Part shown: piece by piece, positions 12,888 to 14,551 of the stretch
Numbering within the stretch: position 1 is the first letter of the stretch
Layout of the letters: every line of letters starts with the position of its first letter
Made by a program: the position numbers and the translations under genes
Assembly: GCA_947461335.1 (NCBI GenBank)
Contig: CANHLB010000019.1
Span: forward strand, 1 to 14,551
DNA length: 14,551 nt
From: Burkholderiaceae bacterium
Lineage (GTDB): Bacteria; Pseudomonadota; Gammaproteobacteria; Burkholderiales; Burkholderiaceae
Reading direction: 5' to 3'
Notes under the pieces: model-generated
What the model was told of the DNA's origin: nothing
The model's database searches: none
Seen by the model: only the letters and a program-made list of their open reading frames with translations

Positions 12888-13649
12888 ATGGAAAGCTTTA
12901 TTGAACTGCTGAGTGACCCCAATGCCTGGGTAGCATTTTTAACACTTTCAGCCCTAGAAATTATTCTGGGAATAGACAACATCATTTTCATTAGCGTCAT
13001 TGCTAATAGACTTCCGCTTGAGATTAGAGAAAAGGTTCGCCGCTTTGGTTTAATCTTTGCCTTAGTTACCCGTATCTTGCTGTTGTTGAGTTTATCCTGG
13101 GTAATGAGCCTTACAGCCCCGCTCTTTAGCATTAATGATCATGCCATCAGCGGTCGCGATTTAATTCTGTTGCTGGGTGGATTTTTCTTAATTTGGAAAG
13201 CTTCAAAAGAAATCTATACCGAGGTAGAAGATAAAGATCATGGAGATGAGGGCGGGAATACTGATAGCCAAGTAGGTAATAAATCAATGTACACGCTATT
13301 CATGGGTTCTGTATTGCAAATTGGTTTGCTAGATATCATCTTTTCCCTAGATAGCGTAATTACTGCTGTAGGTATGGTTGATGAAATTAGCATCATGATT
13401 GCTGCAGTACTAGCCTCAGTCATCATTATGTTGATTGCCGCAAAGCCAATTGGGGATTTTGTCCATCGCCACCCCTCTATTAAGGTGCTAGCCCTCTCCT
13501 TCTTAACGGTCGTGGGTGTAGTGCTCATTGCAGAGGGAATGGGGGTACACATTCCTAAAGGTTATGTTTATGTGGCAATGGCATTCTCACTATCAGTTGA
13601 GATGCTCAATATCCGCTCACGGGATAAAAAGAAGAAAAGAAGTAGTTAA
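12888..13649 (+). CDS. TerC-family integral membrane protein (probable metal exporter)
   Basis: This 253-residue inner-membrane protein has about seven hydrophobic segments (roughly 13-37, 55-78, 90-106, 138-160, 167-185, 199-217, 224-240). The family hallmarks are an acidic motif in the first segment (LEIILGIDNIIF, with E24, D30 and N31) and its repeat in the fourth (LLDIIFSLDSV, with D149 and D155), which line a metal path. An acidic loop (110-125) lies between the halves and a Lys-rich tail at the end. TerC-family members are linked to Mn export and to metal loading of secreted enzymes; for this one that is inference. The 5' leader is too short for a yybP-ykoY riboswitch. It diverges from the Bug receptor and is tail to tail with the next gene (13 bases). 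Confidence 0.9.
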   Translation: MESFIELLSDPNAWVAFLTLSALEIILGIDNIIFISVIANRLPLEIREKVRRFGLIFALVTRILLLLSLSWVMSLTAPLFSINDHAISGRDLILLLGGFFLIWKASKEIYTEVEDKDHGDEGGNTDSQVGNKSMYTLFMGSVLQIGLLDIIFSLDSVITAVGMVDEISIMIAAVLASVIIMLIAAKPIGDFVHRHPSIKVLALSFLTVVGVVLIAEGMGVHIPKGYVYVAMAFSLSVEMLNIRSRDKKKKRSS

Positions 13650-13662
13650 ATGGCGATCGGCG

Positions 13663-14551
13663 TTAAAGAGCGTGAGCACATGCAAATCCACTGGCCCAAG
13701 CCCACTGAAAGTTATGCCCGCCTAAATGGCCAGTAACATCCACACATTCGCCAATAAAAAATAGGCCTGCATTTTTGCGTGACATCATCGTTTGACCATC
13801 TAGATCTTTAGTATCTACACCACCTAACATCACCTCAGCTTTTTTCCAGCCTAAAGTGCCAGCAGGCTTGACCGACCAGTTCGTGATTAACTCTTTTAAG
13901 GCCTGGCGATCTTTTTTAGAAACTTCTGCCCATTTACGCCCCATTAAATTCTTTTGCTCTGTAAAAGCTTTTGCTAATCGTTGAGGCAAGACAGAAGCAA
14001 GAATGGTCTCCGTCAATTTAAGACGATTTTCTTCATCATTAAACAGTTCATCGCAATTAAATCCACCGGCGACTTCAATCGCTCCTAACCAATCAATATG
14101 GATAGGCTCACCCTCAACCCAATAGCTGCTAGCCTGCAAAACTGCTGGGCCTGATAAGCCCTTATGAGTTAATAGGAGATCCTCATTAAATCGACAGGCG
14201 CCATAGCGCTGACCTTTTGATCCCGCTGCAATTCGGATAGGAACACTTAAGCCAGCCAAATCATTTAAGTGGCCAAACGTTTCTGCAGTAAATGAAAGTG
14301 GCACTAAACCAGGCCTTGGGTCTACTACTGTTAAACCAAATTGCTTGGCCACATCTAAAGAATAGGCAGTTGCGCCAATCGCAGGCACAGGTAAGCCACC
14401 AGTAGCCATGACAACCGCTTTAGCTTTTTCAATACCAGCATTGGTATGAACAACCCAGCCTTGACTATCTTGTCCAATCGATTCGATAGAAACTGGATTA
14501 CGAATAGTGACATTAGCCTTAGCGCACTCTGACATTAGCATTTCAATAATC
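13663..14551 (-). CDS. YhiN/HI0933-family flavoprotein (5' end cut by window edge)
   Basis: This is the C-terminal ~295 residues of an NAD(P)/FAD-dependent oxidoreductase of the HI0933 (YhiN, BaiN-like) family. The frame stays open to the last base (..IIEMLMSEC), so the N-terminal FAD Rossmann motif lies outside the window and the ATG at 14541 is internal. Seen here are VMATGGLPVPAIGATA, the THKGLSGPAVLQASSYW block, the inserted domain, and the C-terminal GLFFIGECVDVTGHLGGHNFQWAWASGFACA that closes the FAD site. The physiological substrate of most members is unknown. It converges with the TerC gene; no terminator is visible between them. Confidence 0.9.
   Translation of the reverse strand, partial: IIEMLMSECAKANVTIRNPVSIESIGQDSQGWVVHTNAGIEKAKAVVMATGGLPVPAIGATAYSLDVAKQFGLTVVDPRPGLVPLSFTAETFGHLNDLAGLSVPIRIAAGSKGQRYGACRFNEDLLLTHKGLSGPAVLQASSYWVEGEPIHIDWLGAIEVAGGFNCDELFNDEENRLKLTETILASVLPQRLAKAFTEQKNLMGRKWAEVSKKDRQALKELITNWSVKPAGTLGWKKAEVMLGGVDTKDLDGQTMMSRKNAGLFFIGECVDVTGHLGGHNFQWAWASGFACAHAL

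Noticed and set aside
1..14551. CRISPR array, IS element, phage genes or toxin-antitoxin pair
   Set aside because: No regularly spaced repeats, transposase, integrase or typical small toxin pair were seen. Gene content and spacing look like ordinary core chromosome.

Overview
The window reads as chromosomal housekeeping and metabolic DNA of a small-genome, moderately AT-rich betaproteobacterium. The best guess is Burkholderiales, Polynucleobacter-like. The grounds are two orphan Bug/TctC-type solute receptors, a phasin, a TIGR02450 Trp-rich protein, a Tat-exported FAH-family protein and a thiol dioxygenase plus multi-rhodanese protein. I see no phage, IS element, CRISPR array, tRNA or rRNA. 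The organism is inferred from protein content, not from a marker gene.

Layout, left to right. A few codons of an upstream gene end at a strong bidirectional terminator (67-94). A minus-strand exported protein with an internal domain duplication follows (128-709). Divergent from it is a tight three-gene operon (856-2322): a YjcF-like GNAT acetyltransferase, a YbgC-type acyl-CoA thioesterase and a thiol dioxygenase with features of 3-mercaptopropionate dioxygenase. Next come the RhlE-type DEAD-box helicase (2457-3752) and selD (3776-4843). On the minus strand are mmsB (3-hydroxyisobutyrate dehydrogenase) and a small cupin, which form an operon. A DUF1330 protein diverges from the cupin. A small Hc1-like nucleoid protein (6440-6628, minus) lies before a Bug receptor and a four-domain rhodanese protein (6790-9380, plus). 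The FAH-family protein with a Tat signal (9406-10455, minus) is divergent from a small Cys-rich lipoprotein and a TIGR02450 protein (10581-11124). A phasin and a second Bug receptor (minus) follow. A TerC-family membrane protein (12888-13649) faces the C-terminal part of a YhiN/HI0933 flavoprotein, which is cut by the window end.

How the genes may work together. Sulfur and selenium handling recurs: thiol dioxygenase, selenophosphate synthase, and a rhodanese protein whose only cysteine lies in one of four rhodanese domains. From memory, Pseudomonas carries a thiol dioxygenase gene next to a large rhodanese gene; here the equivalent pair is about 5.5 kb apart. The Bug receptors, FAH-family protein, MmsB and phasin suit a cell that takes up organic acids and stores carbon.

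The most interesting non-coding signal is a shared geometry at four starts that lack a Shine-Dalgarno: a -10-like hexamer, exactly six bases, then ATG (818, 3776, 6023 minus, 10581). This suggests leaderless transcripts. One of these starts opens a 13-codon reading frame whose stop overlaps the TTG start of the GNAT gene. No clearly novel multi-gene system (defence, mobile or secretion) is visible.
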